Below are positions 54,884 to 64,000 of a stretch of 64,000 bases of DNA, piece by piece. The stretch covers positions 3,162,001 through 3,226,000 of the forward strand of contig NZ_CP069159.1 in NCBI RefSeq assembly GCF_016811995.1, written 5' to 3'. This DNA comes from Citrobacter sp. R56. GTDB taxonomy: Bacteria > Pseudomonadota > Gammaproteobacteria > Enterobacterales > Enterobacteriaceae. The translations under genes and the position numbers were made by a program. Each line of letters opens with the position of its first letter. Positions within the stretch are counted from its first letter, which is position 1. A model generated the notes under the pieces. The model did no database searches, was not told the origin of the DNA, and saw only the letters and a program-made list of their open reading frames with translations.

Positions 54884-55672
54884 TCATAATAATTGCGGTG
54901 GCGCAAATCGTCGGTTATGTAACACCGGAAGTTGCGCCCGGACCTGACGAACCCGCTGTGCGGAAACCTCCGCCATAATCAATGTCGGCATCTCGGCGGC
55001 AGCGGCTATTGTGACGCCAAACGGATCGATAATACGGCTTTGTCCAATATTTTTATTACCGCACTCCCCAGCGGCAATCATATAGCATGTAGTGTCCAGC
55101 GCTCTGGCAGCCAATAACGTTGACCAATGATGCTCCTTAAGCGTCCCTCTGACCCACGCAGCAGGAAGTACCAGCAATTCCGCTCCCTGAAGCGCCTGCG
55201 CCAATGCCAGCTCAGGAAAGCGCAAATCGTAACAGGTCATCAGGCCAACCTTCATATCATCAACCTCCAGCAGCGGCGCAATGGCATCGCCTGCGTCCAC
55301 ATTGCGGGACTCTTGTATCGAGAAGGCATCGTAAAGATGAAGTTTCGCGTAATGTGCAACAATCTTGCCCGCACGCAGAGCGACCAGCATATTAAATGCC
55401 CGCCCCGGCGTGGAGGGAACATGAAGGGTCAGAATGGTCGTCATGGCATTGCTGGCGCTCTCACGTAACAAGCGAGTCAAAAAGCCCCCTTCCAGAATCT
55501 GTGCTGATTTTACCGACAAGTCGGGGTCAAGATCGTCACGCGCCAATAACGCCTCTGGCAACACCAGCAACGCTACCCCATTTTCTGCCGCCTGAGACAT
55601 TAACGAGACGCATGTTTGTGCATTTTTCTCCCACAAGGGACTCACCGCAAACTGCCCTGCTGCAACGAACAT
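54884..55672 (-). CDS. ybeM: YbeM, deaminated glutathione amidase (nitrilase family)
   Basis: 262 residues from ATG 55672 ([10 protein letters not shown]); the frame runs 11 codons further upstream. Nitrilase-fold catalytic triad E40 (LPEALLA), K110 (YAKLHLYD) and C147 ([10 protein letters not shown]) is complete. It hydrolyses deaminated glutathione, a damage product of transaminase side reactions, to alpha-ketoglutarate and Cys-Gly. As I recall, the E. coli K-12 copy is frameshifted, while E. coli B and most enterics have an intact gene, as here. On the same strand as tatE, 128 bases upstream of it. Confidence 0.93.
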   Translation of the reverse strand: MFVAAGQFAVSPLWEKNAQTCVSLMSQAAENGVALLVLPEALLARDDLDPDLSVKSAQILEGGFLTRLLRESASNAMTTILTLHVPSTPGRAFNMLVALRAGKIVAHYAKLHLYDAFSIQESRNVDAGDAIAPLLEVDDMKVGLMTCYDLRFPELALAQALQGAELLVLPAAWVRGTLKEHHWSTLLAARALDTTCYMIAAGECGNKNIGQSRIIDPFGVTIAAAAEMPTLIMAEVSAQRVRQVRAQLPVLHNRRFAPPQLL

Positions 55673-55762
55673 ATTCCCTCCACTTACGTTTGTTGAACTC
55701 GCCAAAGAGGATTATTCAGCGTTACACTCACCCCTATACCAATCAAATAGCAGGATTGTGTT

Positions 55763-56146
55763 GTGTTACAACTTCTTTTAGCAGTTTTTATTGGTGGCGG
55801 TACAGGTAGCGTTGCACGCTGGCTGTTGAGTATGCGGTTTAACCCACTGCATCAGGCGCTCCCTGTTGGCACACTCGTGGCAAACTTATTGGGTGCTTTT
55901 ATCATTGGGATGGGGCTTGCGTGGTTCAATCGCATGACGAATATCGACCCGATGTGGAAAGTGCTCATCACCACCGGCTTTTGCGGTGGCTTAACGACAT
56001 TCTCTACCTTCTCAGCTGAGGTCGTTTTTCTGCTACAGGAAGGACGTTTTGGCTGGGCTATGCTCAATGTGCTGGTCAACCTGTTAGGGTCTTTTGCAAT
56101 GACGGCAATGGCCTTCTGGCTTTTTTCAGCGTCGACTGCGCACTAG
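55763..56146 (+). CDS. crcB: CrcB/FluC fluoride channel
   Basis: 127 residues from GTG 55763. Small protein with four membrane helices, [10 protein letters not shown] (about 11-20) and the [15 protein letters not shown] segment (about 70-84) that lines the fluoride path. It works as an antiparallel dimer and exports fluoride. I saw no fluoride riboswitch in the 57 bases between ybeM and crcB. Also known as fluC. Confidence 0.97.
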   Translation: MLQLLLAVFIGGGTGSVARWLLSMRFNPLHQALPVGTLVANLLGAFIIGMGLAWFNRMTNIDPMWKVLITTGFCGGLTTFSTFSAEVVFLLQEGRFGWAMLNVLVNLLGSFAMTAMAFWLFSASTAH

Positions 56147-56151
56147 GAGCG

Positions 56152-56179
56152 AAAAAAAACCCGCAATTAAGCGGGTTTT
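56152..56179. terminator. cspE terminator (shared with crcB)
   Basis: 9-bp stem AAAACCCGC/GCGGGTTTT with a six-base loop. On the minus strand a run of eight T's follows; on the plus strand only the four T's of the stem. It mainly serves cspE. Confidence 0.82.
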
Positions 56180-56199
56180 GAATTCTTGCTGTCGTATGC

Positions 56200-56409
56200 T
56201 TACAGAGCGGTTACGTTTGCAGCAGAAGGGCCTTTGGCACCGTTAGTGATTTCGAACTCTACGCGCTGACCTTCAGCCAGAGTTTTAAAACCATTGGTCT
56301 GGATTGCAGAGAAGTGTACGAACACGTCTTTGCTGCCATCTTCCGGAGTAATGAAACCGAATCCTTTGGACTCATTAAACCACTTAACGTTACCTTTAAT
56401 CTTAGACAT
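56200..56409 (-). CDS. cspE: CspE, cold-shock-family RNA chaperone
   Basis: 69 residues from ATG 56409 ([10 protein letters not shown]). OB fold with RNP1 KGFGFI and RNP2 VFVHF. Its sequence differs from E. coli CspE at one or two positions only, including VTAL in place of VIAL at the end, and it is clearly nearer to CspE than CspC ([19 protein letters not shown]). It melts RNA structure and acts as transcription antiterminator. Upstream frame extension of 31 codons lies in the leader. Confidence 0.97.
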   Translation of the reverse strand: MSKIKGNVKWFNESKGFGFITPEDGSKDVFVHFSAIQTNGFKTLAEGQRVEFEITNGAKGPSAANVTAL

Positions 56410-56596
56410 CAAAATTACCTTTACATGAAAAATAGACACAAATGCTGTGTCGGGTATCAGTACATCAATTGTGGTGCATTTTGTCCAGTCGAACTTTGCC
56501 AAAAAGTGATAAATGTCGCGTTATTTTTTAGCTAACTGTTATTACACTTTGTTTTTATTGATGTTTTTTGATTAAGGAAAGTCCGGGATTCAGGCG

Positions 56597-57160
56597 TCAG
56601 AACTGAAAGCGCATCCATGCAAAGTAGACATTCCCGTTGTTATAGGTCCCTGGGATGTAAGTCATCTGGAATGTCGCGGGCCCATAGCCAATGGAAGCCA
56701 ACGGTAATAAAACGGGAACAGGGATATAATTCCAGTTATCGCGCGCGGTGGCACCCGCCGTAAAACCTAACCCCATATGAAAATTCTCATCCGCTAGCGG
56801 CCGCCAGGTTTTTTCCCAACCATAGCCTCCAATCGGCTCCCACTTATTATAAGAATCCTTAAAGGCCATAATATAAAGACCGTGCCAGTTACCTTTATCA
56901 TCCCAGCGTGATTGACCAAACCCCGCGCCCCACGGACGTTCATTGTAACGATCCGTTTTCTCTTTATCGTAGGCAAATCGCGCATGCCAGGTAATCGCTG
57001 GGACATAAAGATCATAATGTTCAGGTTGTTGCCAGGTTTGCGCAACATTCTCCTTCAGCGTATCAAGCCACCCTTTATCCTCTGCAAAGGCCTGAGGCAG
57101 GAGTATCAACTGCGCAAACAGCAATGAATAAATAAGAAAATATTTTTTAGCGACAATCAC
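56597..57160 (-). CDS. pagP: PagP, lipid A palmitoyltransferase
   Basis: 187 residues from GTG 57160; no in-frame ATG is available upstream. A signal peptide ends at AFA (residue 26). The mature protein is an eight-strand outer-membrane barrel with an N-terminal amphipathic helix ([15 protein letters not shown]), catalytic His in PAITWHARF and C-terminal Phe (WMRFQF). It moves palmitate from phospholipid to lipid A, giving resistance to cationic peptides. In Salmonella it is PhoP-activated; I could not place a clear PhoP box here. Confidence 0.95.
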   Translation of the reverse strand: MIVAKKYFLIYSLLFAQLILLPQAFAEDKGWLDTLKENVAQTWQQPEHYDLYVPAITWHARFAYDKEKTDRYNERPWGAGFGQSRWDDKGNWHGLYIMAFKDSYNKWEPIGGYGWEKTWRPLADENFHMGLGFTAGATARDNWNYIPVPVLLPLASIGYGPATFQMTYIPGTYNNGNVYFAWMRFQF

Positions 57161-57569
57161 AACATAATTACCATTCTTGGGTTCGACGGCGATCGTAACA
57201 AAGCCAACTCAAATGAAACCTTAACAAAAAGGGAACTGAGAAAAATCGCAAAGTACGGGTTTTCTATTGTCTACGACTGTATTTCCTCGCAGGAATAATG
57301 CTCACAAATTCCCTTTCTCATTGTATGGAAATAGACTCAACCTTATTTAAATCCAGCCATTATTTGCAAATTAACAATATCGCATCAAATTCATATCAAA
57401 TTAAAAACAAAAGAGGGTTTGTCTAAAAAAAAGGCTGCCCGGCGTTGAATCCGTCTTTTTATTGATTTCAATCAGCAAGGGAATACAGTTTATTCGGCAC
57501 ATTTTTATACTATTTTGAAGTCATTTACTTCGTTTTCACTTTCTGGGTGTCCATGCGACAGGGGAAATA
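57161..57569. other. Divergent regulatory region between pagP and dcuC
   Basis: 409 bases, AT-rich, with no credible gene. Contains an FNR-like site (57462-57475) and a TATACT -10-like box (57506-57511) for dcuC, with GGGG of a ribosome site at 57561-57564. The pagP side contains several A-tracts and direct repeats of ATCAAATT (57383-57401). Confidence 0.5.
57462..57475 (+). promoter_or_regulatory. FNR site upstream of dcuC
   Basis: TTGAT-TTCA-ATCAG matches the FNR consensus TTGAT-N4-ATCAA at nine of ten positions. It lies about 100 bases before the dcuC ATG. dcuC is known to be activated anaerobically by FNR in E. coli. Confidence 0.62.
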
Positions 57570-58952
57570 ATGTTGACATTTATTGAACTCCTTATAGGGG
57601 TTGTGGTTATTGTGGGTGTAGCGCGCTACATCATTAAAGGCTACTCAGCCACCGGCGTATTATTTGTTGGTGGGTTAGTACTGCTAATTATCAGTGCGCT
57701 CATGGGGCACAAAGTTTTACCCGCCAGTGAAACTGGCACAGGCTATACAGCGACGGATATCGTTGAATATATTAAAATTCTGCTAATGAGTCGCGGCGGC
57801 GATCTTGGCATGATGATCATGATGCTGTGTGGTTTCGCCGCCTATATGACGCATATTGGCGCCAACGACATGGTGGTCAAATTAGCCTCTAAGCCCCTGA
57901 AGTATATCAACTCGCCCTATTTGCTGATGATCGCGGCGTATTTTGTTGCCTGCCTGATGTCGCTGGCCGTCTCCTCCGCAACGGGGCTTGGCGTACTGCT
58001 GATGGCGACCCTCTTCCCTGTGATGGTCAACGTCGGTATCAGTCGTGGTGCAGCCGCTGCAATTTGTGCTTCTCCAGCGGCGATTATTCTCTCGCCAACC
58101 TCTGGCGATGTCGTATTGGCCGCAAAAGCAGCGGAAATGCCACTGATCGATTTTGCATTCAAAACCACGCTGCCTATCTCAATCGCCGCCATTATCGGCA
58201 TGGCGATCGCCCACTTTTTCTGGCAGCGTTATCTGGATAAAAAAGAGAATATTTCACATGAAATGCTCGATGTGAATGAAATCACCACCAGCGCGCCCTC
58301 TTTTTACGCAATACTGCCGTTTACCCCGATCATTGGCGTTCTGGTGTTTGATGGCAAATGGGGCCCGCAACTGCACATTATTACGATTCTGGTTGGCTGC
58401 ATGTTGTTAGCAGCTTTGCTGGAATTTGTTCGTGGTTTCAATACGCAAAAAGTATTTTCCGGGCTGGAAGTGGCGTATCGGGGAATGGCGGACGCCTTTG
58501 CGGGCGTAGTCATGCTGTTGGTGGCGGCGGGTGTGTTCGCACAGGGTCTGAGCACCATCGGTTTTATTCAGAGTCTGATCTCTATCGCCACCTCTTTTGG
58601 CTCAGCAAGCATCATTCTGATGCTGGTTCTCGTTATTTTGACCATGCTCGCGGCTATGACAACAGGCTCCGGTAATGCGCCTTTCTATGCCTTTGTGGAG
58701 ATGATCCCGAAACTGGCGCACTCTTCCGGCATTAACCCGGCTTACCTGTCGATTCCCATGCTGCAGGCGTCAAATCTGGGACGTACTATTTCCCCGGTCT
58801 CCGGCGTAGTCGTTGCCGTTGCCGGTATGGCGAAAATCTCTCCTTTTGAAGTGGTGAAGCGGACATCTGTCCCGGTGATGGTGGGACTGCTGATCGTTAT
58901 CGTCGCGACTGAAGTCATGGTGCCAGCCTCATCCGCGATCGTTGGCGGCTAA
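57570..58952 (+). CDS. dcuC: DcuC, anaerobic C4-dicarboxylate (succinate) transporter
   Basis: 460 residues, about 12 membrane segments, DcuC family. It exports succinate and can exchange or import fumarate under anaerobic conditions. Conserved features: GANDMVVKLASKPL (about 98), ASPAAIILSPTSGDVV (about 167), TGSGNAPFYAF (about 368) and a repeated inverted topology. Its position next to dpiAB and cit fits with citrate fermentation, which yields succinate. An FNR-like site is upstream and a REP-type element downstream. Confidence 0.97.
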   Translation: MLTFIELLIGVVVIVGVARYIIKGYSATGVLFVGGLVLLIISALMGHKVLPASETGTGYTATDIVEYIKILLMSRGGDLGMMIMMLCGFAAYMTHIGANDMVVKLASKPLKYINSPYLLMIAAYFVACLMSLAVSSATGLGVLLMATLFPVMVNVGISRGAAAAICASPAAIILSPTSGDVVLAAKAAEMPLIDFAFKTTLPISIAAIIGMAIAHFFWQRYLDKKENISHEMLDVNEITTSAPSFYAILPFTPIIGVLVFDGKWGPQLHIITILVGCMLLAALLEFVRGFNTQKVFSGLEVAYRGMADAFAGVVMLLVAAGVFAQGLSTIGFIQSLISIATSFGSASIILMLVLVILTMLAAMTTGSGNAPFYAFVEMIPKLAHSSGINPAYLSIPMLQASNLGRTISPVSGVVVAVAGMAKISPFEVVKRTSVPVMVGLLIVIVATEVMVPASSAIVGG

Positions 58953-58961
58953 CGTATCAAT

Positions 58962-58996
58962 GCCGGGTAGCGACGCTCATTGCACCGCTATCCGGC
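58962..58996. repeat. REP-type palindrome between dcuC and dpiA
   Basis: GCCGGGTAGCG...CGCTATCCGGC, one imperfect inverted repeat between the convergent genes dcuC and dpiA, ten bases beyond each stop. Confidence 0.7.
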
Positions 58997-59005
58997 ATAG
59001 CCGAA

Positions 59006-59686
59006 TCATCCTCCGTGGTAGATTCGTTGCGGCCTGCCAATCTTACCGTGAACGATCTCTGCAACAATCAGATGGCGACCTGCACAGTATTCCAGATAGC
59101 GCCGGGAGGTCGTCCGGCTAATGGTCAGCGCCTGCGCCACGGTTTCTGCGGTGTGCTGAACCGTCGGATCGCTAAACAGCTTGAGTATCGCATTAAGCGT
59201 TAACGCATCGATTCCCGTAGGCAGATCGCCTTTGGATTCTCCCCTGGCATATGCATTAAACATTTCGTCAATTTGCCGCTGACTGGCGCTGTCGTTACCC
59301 GCCAGCATGCGCCGGCGCTGCTGATACCGTGTAAGCGTTTGACCGAGTCGCTCATAGGCAATCGGTTTGATCAGATAATCAAACGCCCCGCTGCGCACGG
59401 CCTCAGACACCGTATCCATATCGCTGGCCGCCGTGGTAAAGACAACGCCGCCTGGATAGCGTGACTGCGTCAATTCATGGAGTAACGTGATGCCCTTTCC
59501 GTCTGGCAGATAGTTATCCAGTAAAATAAGTCCAGGCTTAAAACGCTCAATCATCATCCGGGCCTGCGCCAGATTCCCGGCAAGCCAGATCTGTTTAAAA
59601 CCCGGAATATGGCGAATATATTCCGCGTGCATTTCCGCCAGCAGCGTTTCATCCTCAACGATCAGTATGCTTAATGGTTCCGTCAT
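59006..59686 (-). CDS. dpiA: DpiA (CitB), citrate-responsive response regulator
   Basis: 226 residues. Receiver domain with acidic pair E11/D12 and phospho-acceptor D57 (LILLDNYLPDG), then a C-terminal helix-turn-helix (about 165-215, TAETVAQALTISRTTSRRYLEYC). CitB/DcuR family. It activates citCDEFXG; in E. coli it also binds A/T-rich replication origins when overproduced. The first codons overlap the end of dpiB by 32 bases. Confidence 0.96.
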   Translation of the reverse strand: MTEPLSILIVEDETLLAEMHAEYIRHIPGFKQIWLAGNLAQARMMIERFKPGLILLDNYLPDGKGITLLHELTQSRYPGGVVFTTAASDMDTVSEAVRSGAFDYLIKPIAYERLGQTLTRYQQRRRMLAGNDSASQRQIDEMFNAYARGESKGDLPTGIDALTLNAILKLFSDPTVQHTAETVAQALTISRTTSRRYLEYCAGRHLIVAEIVHGKIGRPQRIYHGG

Positions 59687-61316
59687 TGTTTTTTTTCACT
59701 TTCGGAAGAAATAGAGAAAACAAGGTGCCGCAAGGATCATTGTCTTCCAGTGCAATGATCCCCCCACAGCGCCCCACATAACTTGCAATCAAATACAGTC
59801 CAATGCCATGTTCTCCAGGTTCGTCAGTTCGCGTACTGACCCCCTGTTCGAATATTTTTTCGCGCAATGCCTCAGGAACGCCGCAACCCTGATCGGCAAC
59901 TTCGATGATGACTTCATCCCCTTCGTCGCTCAAAAAGAGCTCAACGACATTATTTCCTTGCGGAGTCCGCAAACTGGCTTCAAAGGCATTATCGAGCAGA
60001 TTCCCGACAATCGCCGCAAACTCTGTGCTATCAAGCCCTTCCGGAAGCTGGTGTAGCTGGCTACCGGGCACAATCGTCATCTGGAGCCCTAACTCCCGCG
60101 CACGCTGCACTTTGCCAAACAGTAGACCGGCGACCTGACGGTCGGAAAACGCGCTACGCAGGCTGTCAATAAGCTGTTGCTGCGCCTGCGATTCCCCCTG
60201 CACCATCTCCCGGACGCGATCATACTCCTTCATTTGCAGCAAACCATTGAGCGTGGACATCCAGTTTAGATGTTCATGGCGCAGAGTTCTGAGACTCTCA
60301 ACATATTGTTTGATTTGGCTTAGTTGCGCATTAAGGGTAGAAATCTCATCTTTGCTTCGAAAGCTGATGATCGCCCCAAGTAACTCGTCGCCAGAGCGGA
60401 TCGCCTCGCGATTAGCAATAACACTGAGCCCATTAAAATTGGCCATCACATTCTGGCGTGGCTCCGCGATCTCCTGAGTGAAAAAATCTGCGGGTTTCAC
60501 CACCTCTTCAATCGGTTTTCCCAGCCACTGCCTCCCGGGAGAAGACAAACCCAGCATTTTCCTGGCGCTACGGTTAATGGCGGTAATAAACCCTTCAGGA
60601 TCAACGGCAATCAGCCCTTCATAGACAGAACTAAACAACGCCTCCTGCTGGCGTACCACCCGCGCGATTTGCTTTGGTTCCATCCCCAACATCTGGCGGC
60701 GAATATGGGAAGCAAAAAACCATGAAAGTAGCATCAGTAGCAACAATAACAGGACAAATACGCCCGCCATCGGTAATAAAAAGTCCAGTCGCCAGCTATC
60801 GATTTTGCTGACCAGATAACCAATCGACACCACACCGATCACCTGACCACACTCATTGAATATCGGCGTCTTGGCGCGCATCGCCATGCCGATAGACCCC
60901 TCCCCCATAATAAAATAGCTTTCACCCTTTTCAAGCGCGCCGGGTTTGGTGAACTGCATGGGCTGACCAATTTTTGCCGGATTCGGGTGGTAGAGGCGAA
61001 TCGAATTGCGGTCGCCGATCACGACATAGTCAAAATCGGTATCGCTCTGCAGTTTATCCGCAATGCTGGCTAATCGTGTGTAATCACGGTGTTCGACGGC
61101 AGAGATAATGCTGTCATTCGAGGCAATGATCTTCGCCTGGTTCATCGCCATATCCCTGACATGGGTCACCAGATAGTCCTCGAAACTCGCAGAAAAATAC
61201 CGCGCCAGGGCCGCGATGATAAAAATAGAAACCACCAGAATAAGGAGAAAAATGCGTAACGGAAACGCAAGGCGCCGGAAAAAAAGAAACTGCTTTTTAT
61301 TTTTATGAGCGGGCAT
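59655..61316 (-). CDS. dpiB: DpiB (CitA), citrate sensor histidine kinase
   Basis: 553 residues. A membrane helix (about 20-42), a periplasmic PAS/Cache sensor (about 45-180), a second helix (about 180-205), a cytoplasmic PAS (about 225-325), a dimerisation region with the phospho-His in RTLRHEHLNWMSTL (about 345), and an HATPase domain (DQGCGVPEAL, GEHGIGLYLI). It senses citrate and phosphorylates DpiA. The overlap with dpiA suggests translational coupling. Divergent from citC. Confidence 0.96.
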   Translation of the reverse strand: MPAHKNKKQFLFFRRLAFPLRIFLLILVVSIFIIAALARYFSASFEDYLVTHVRDMAMNQAKIIASNDSIISAVEHRDYTRLASIADKLQSDTDFDYVVIGDRNSIRLYHPNPAKIGQPMQFTKPGALEKGESYFIMGEGSIGMAMRAKTPIFNECGQVIGVVSIGYLVSKIDSWRLDFLLPMAGVFVLLLLLLMLLSWFFASHIRRQMLGMEPKQIARVVRQQEALFSSVYEGLIAVDPEGFITAINRSARKMLGLSSPGRQWLGKPIEEVVKPADFFTQEIAEPRQNVMANFNGLSVIANREAIRSGDELLGAIISFRSKDEISTLNAQLSQIKQYVESLRTLRHEHLNWMSTLNGLLQMKEYDRVREMVQGESQAQQQLIDSLRSAFSDRQVAGLLFGKVQRARELGLQMTIVPGSQLHQLPEGLDSTEFAAIVGNLLDNAFEASLRTPQGNNVVELFLSDEGDEVIIEVADQGCGVPEALREKIFEQGVSTRTDEPGEHGIGLYLIASYVGRCGGIIALEDNDPCGTLFSLFLPKVKKNNDGTIKHTDR

Positions 61317-61704
61317 TATTGTTCCTTACCTATGTCAACCGGTACACTTAACGCATAGATGTAATAAAAATGTTTTCTTCCGGAAGAAGAGAATAATCTA
61401 AGATCGTTACAGATTCCCCACCTTAAATCAATTAAACAAATTAAAACCACGCCTTAAATGATCGTTAAGTTAATTAAAAAACTTAAAACCATAAAACACA
61501 TAAAAACCATCTAACTCTTTGTGAAATAAATCAAAATTTACCTCTTTAATACTCCTTACGATGTATATGTCAGGGAGAAAGAGGACTAATGGCGAATAAA
61601 AAAAGCAAAACGCCCTGACGTAAACAAAACGTTATCAATTGACAAAATTGCACAACAAACACAAAAACCCAGCAACAATATATATCTTCAGGAGCCTTTT
61701 CACT
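61317..61704. other. Divergent dpiB-citC control region
   Basis: 388 bases, extremely A/T-rich with repeated TTAATTAAA and AACTTAAAA blocks around 61425-61490, the kind of DNA bound by DpiA/CitB. A CRP-like half-good site TGTGA-N6-TCAAA lies at 61520-61535. No gene is seen in it; the citC frame is open 22 codons upstream without conservation. Confidence 0.5.
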
Positions 61705-62781
61705 ATGTTTGAAAATAATGTGTTCACACAAGTCAAACGCTCTGAAAATATAAAAATGGCGGCGATCACGCAATTCCTGAAAGAGAATGATCTGAGCGTG
61801 GACACCACCGTTGAAATATTCATAACTGTTATGCGTGACGATCGCCTTATCGCCTGCGGTGGCATTGCTGGAAATATCATAAAATGCGTGGCCATCAGCG
61901 AATCAGTACGGGGCGAAGGTTTAGCGCTAACGCTGGCGACTGAGCTTATCAATCTCGCCTATGAAAGACACTGCACACATCTCTTCATCTATACAAAAAC
62001 CGAATACGAAGCGCTGTTCAAGCAGTGCGGTTTCGCTACGCTGACCAGCGTACCTGGCGTGATGGTGCTGATGGAAAACAGCACCACACGATTAAAACGC
62101 TACGCCGAATCCCTGGCAAAACAGCGGAGGGACGGCAAAAAAATTGGCTGTATCGTGATGAATGCCAACCCATTCACGCAAGGTCACCGGTACCTGATCC
62201 AACAAGCGGCAGCACAATGTGACTGGCTGCACGTATTCTTAGTCAAAGAGGATACATCCCGTTTCCCGTATGAAGACCGATTTGATTTAGTGCTCAAAGG
62301 GACGGCGGATATCCCGCGATTAACCGTCCATCGTGGCTCCGAATACATTATCTCCCGCGCCACCTTCCCGTGCTATTTCATCAAAGAGCAGAGTGTTATC
62401 AACCACTGCTACACCGAAATCGACCTGAAGATTTTCCGTCAGTACCTGGCGCCCGCACTGGGCGTCACCCACCGTTTCGTGGGTACTGAACCGTTTTGTA
62501 CCGTCACCTCTCAGTACAACCACGATATGCGTTACTGGCTGGAAACGCCCGCGCTTCCCGCCCCACCCATTGAGCTGGTGGAAATTGAGCGGCTGTGTTT
62601 TCAGGAGATGCCGATTTCCGCCTCCTGGGTACGCAAGCTGCTGGTTAAAAAAGATCTCACGGCTATCGCGCCGCTGGTGCCTGAAGCCACTCTGCACTAT
62701 CTGCAGAACATGCTTGAGCGCAGCCCATCCAGCGCGACAGTCCGCCAAAAGACCCCCGCATTAGAAACAGGTGAAAAATGA
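61705..62781 (+). CDS. citC: CitC, [citrate (pro-3S)-lyase] ligase
   Basis: 358 residues from ATG 61705 ([10 protein letters not shown]). An N-terminal acetyltransferase-like part (about 20-130, with [20 protein letters not shown]) is followed by a nucleotidyltransferase domain with [18 protein letters not shown] (HxGH-like) and [10 protein letters not shown]. It acetylates the prosthetic group of citrate lyase, using ATP and acetate, to activate the enzyme. First gene of the cit operon; the citD start overlaps its stop. Confidence 0.96.
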   Translation: MFENNVFTQVKRSENIKMAAITQFLKENDLSVDTTVEIFITVMRDDRLIACGGIAGNIIKCVAISESVRGEGLALTLATELINLAYERHCTHLFIYTKTEYEALFKQCGFATLTSVPGVMVLMENSTTRLKRYAESLAKQRRDGKKIGCIVMNANPFTQGHRYLIQQAAAQCDWLHVFLVKEDTSRFPYEDRFDLVLKGTADIPRLTVHRGSEYIISRATFPCYFIKEQSVINHCYTEIDLKIFRQYLAPALGVTHRFVGTEPFCTVTSQYNHDMRYWLETPALPAPPIELVEIERLCFQEMPISASWVRKLLVKKDLTAIAPLVPEATLHYLQNMLERSPSSATVRQKTPALETGEK

Positions 62782-63074
62782 AAATAAACCAGGCAGCCGT
62801 CGCCGGCACACTTGAGTCTGGAGATGTGATGATACGCATCGCTCCGCTCGACACGCAGGAAATCGACCTGCAAATCAACAGCAGCGTTGAAAAACAGTTT
62901 GGCGATGCTATCCGCACGACCATTCTGGAGGTGCTCTCACGCTACGAAGTGCGCGGCGTACAGCTGAATGTCGATGATAAAGGCGCGCTGGACTGCATTT
63001 TACGCGCCCGACTGGAAGCCCTGCTGGCGCGCGCCAGCGGTATCCAGGCACTGCCATGGGAGGATCGCCAATGA
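62778..63074 (+). CDS. citD: CitD, citrate lyase acyl carrier protein (gamma)
   Basis: 98 residues. Carries the 2'-(5''-phosphoribosyl)-3'-dephospho-CoA group on Ser14 in [10 protein letters not shown]. Overlaps citC by four bases (ATGA) and citE by four bases. It delivers acetyl and citryl groups between the CitF and CitE subunits. Confidence 0.97.
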   Translation: MKINQAAVAGTLESGDVMIRIAPLDTQEIDLQINSSVEKQFGDAIRTTILEVLSRYEVRGVQLNVDDKGALDCILRARLEALLARASGIQALPWEDRQ

Positions 63075-63979
63075 TTTCCACCTCCTTACAACAACGTAAA
63101 TCCCGCACCCGTCGCAGCATGCTGTTCGTACCTGGCGCCAATGCCGCCATGATCAGCAATTCGTTCATCTATCCGGCAGATGCGCTGATGTTCGATCTGG
63201 AAGACTCTGTCGCACTGCGTGAAAAAGATGCCGCTCGTCGTCTGGTGTACCACGCCCTGCAACACCCGCTTTATCGCGATATTGAAACCATTGTGCGCGT
63301 TAATGCCCTCGATTCTGAATGGGGTATCAACGACCTGGAAGCCGTTGTCCGCGGCGGCGCCGATATTGTGCGCTTACCGAAAACCGACACCGCGCAGGAC
63401 GTTATCGATATTGAAAAAGAGATCCTGCGTATTGAGAAAACCTGCGGCCGCGAAACCGGCAGCACCGGTTTGCTCGCCGCCGTGGAATCGCCGCTGGGCA
63501 TCACCCGCGCGGTCGAAATTGCGCATGCGTCTGAACGTCTGATCGGTATTGCGCTGGGCGCGGAAGACTACGTACGTAACCTGCGTACCGAGCGTTCGCC
63601 AGAAGGTACCGAGCTTCTGTTTGCCCGATGCTCCATTTTGCAGGCGGCGCGTTCTGCCGGTATTCAGGCGTTTGACACGGTCTATTCCGATGCCAACAAC
63701 GAAGCGGGTTTCCTGAATGAAGCTTCGCATATCAAGCAGTTGGGTTTTGATGGCAAGTCGCTCATTAACCCACGTCAGATTGAACTGCTGCACAACCTGT
63801 ATGCCCCGACGCAGAAAGAAGTGACCCATGCCCGTCTGGTGGTGGAGGCCGCTGAAGCCGCTGCCCGTGAAGGCCGTGGCGTCGTTTCTCTGAACGGCAA
63901 GATGGTAGACAGCCCGGTTATTGAACGTGCTCGTCTGGTGCTTTCCCGCGCAGAACTTTCCGGCATCCGCGAAGAATAA
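63071..63979 (+). CDS. citE: CitE, citrate lyase beta subunit (citryl-ACP lyase)
   Basis: 302 residues from ATG 63071 ([10 protein letters not shown]); an ATG five codons upstream lies inside citD. HpcH/HpaI TIM barrel with [28 protein letters not shown] (metal and acyl binding), [11 protein letters not shown] and AAVESPLGI. It cleaves citryl-ACP into oxaloacetate and acetyl-ACP. Continues into citF 11 bases after its stop. Confidence 0.98.
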   Translation: MISTSLQQRKSRTRRSMLFVPGANAAMISNSFIYPADALMFDLEDSVALREKDAARRLVYHALQHPLYRDIETIVRVNALDSEWGINDLEAVVRGGADIVRLPKTDTAQDVIDIEKEILRIEKTCGRETGSTGLLAAVESPLGITRAVEIAHASERLIGIALGAEDYVRNLRTERSPEGTELLFARCSILQAARSAGIQAFDTVYSDANNEAGFLNEASHIKQLGFDGKSLINPRQIELLHNLYAPTQKEVTHARLVVEAAEAAAREGRGVVSLNGKMVDSPVIERARLVLSRAELSGIREE

Positions 63980-63990
63980 GGCAAAAAAAA

Positions 63991-64000
63991 ATGACGCAGA
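63991..64000 (+). CDS. citF: CitF, citrate lyase alpha subunit (start only)
   Basis: ATG ACG CAG (MTQ) begins at 63991, 11 bases after citE, matching the N-terminus and position of citF (citrate-ACP transferase). Only ten bases are within the window, so the call rests mostly on operon order. Confidence 0.7.

Noticed and set aside
55673-55762. Fluoride (crcB) riboswitch before crcB
   Set aside because: The gap between ybeM and crcB is short, and I cannot find the conserved pseudoknot motif of that riboswitch.
57161-57300. PhoP box upstream of pagP
   Set aside because: No convincing direct repeat of the TGTTTA type was found at the right distance on the minus strand.

Overview
The window is chromosomal core genome of an enteric bacterium of the Enterobacteriaceae. 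Nearly every protein is very similar to its Escherichia coli or Salmonella counterpart as I recall them. The gene order is the mirror image of the E. coli K-12 kdp to cit segment (about minutes 14-16). Two things point away from K-12: an intact cobD beside cobC between nadD and rsfS, and a full-length ybeM. One points away from both K-12 and Salmonella: kdpE abuts pgm with no speF/potE between them. A Citrobacter-like genome is my best guess, by inference; sequence searches were not possible.

Layout. 1-7753: the kdpFABC K+ pump and the kdpDE sensor/regulator pair (kdpF cut by the left edge). 7814-10024: pgm and seqA on the minus strand. 10209-12819: ybfF, ybfE (LexA-like box), fldA and fur (Fur box and a broken uof leader frame). 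12916-14704: chiQ and chiP, with a ChiX sRNA target over the chiP ribosome site. 15151-16815: glnS. 16996-23368: divergent nagE and nagBACD with NagC/CRP sites between them. 23666-25330: asnB. 25554-26257: seven tRNA genes (Met-Leu-Gln-Gln-Met-Gln-Gln). 26357-33300: ubiF, miaB, ybeZ, ybeY, corC and lnt. 33667-36874: gltIJKL, with a GcvB-type leader and SroC. 37005-48461: ybeL, leuS, lptE, holA, nadD, cobD/cobC, rsfS, rlmH, mrdA and mrdB. 48472-54453: rlpA, dacA, ybeD, lipB, ybeF and lipA. 54552-57160: tatE, ybeM, crcB, cspE and pagP. 57570-63979: dcuC, dpiA/dpiB and citCDE. citF starts at 63991 and runs off the window.

How the genes work together. The nag block imports, deacetylates and deaminates GlcNAc, and shares NagC logic with the chitosugar porin chiP. 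mrdA, mrdB, rlpA and dacA form the cell-elongation and peptidoglycan-maturation cluster, fed by the neighbouring rsfS-rlmH ribosome genes. lipB and lipA make lipoate. dcuC, dpiBA and cit serve anaerobic citrate fermentation with succinate export.

I found no phage, insertion sequence, CRISPR array, defence island or novel multi-gene system. The points worth a second look are small: a one-base frame break in uof, structured DNA around the dacA promoter, intra-operon hairpins, sRNA target sites and REP elements.
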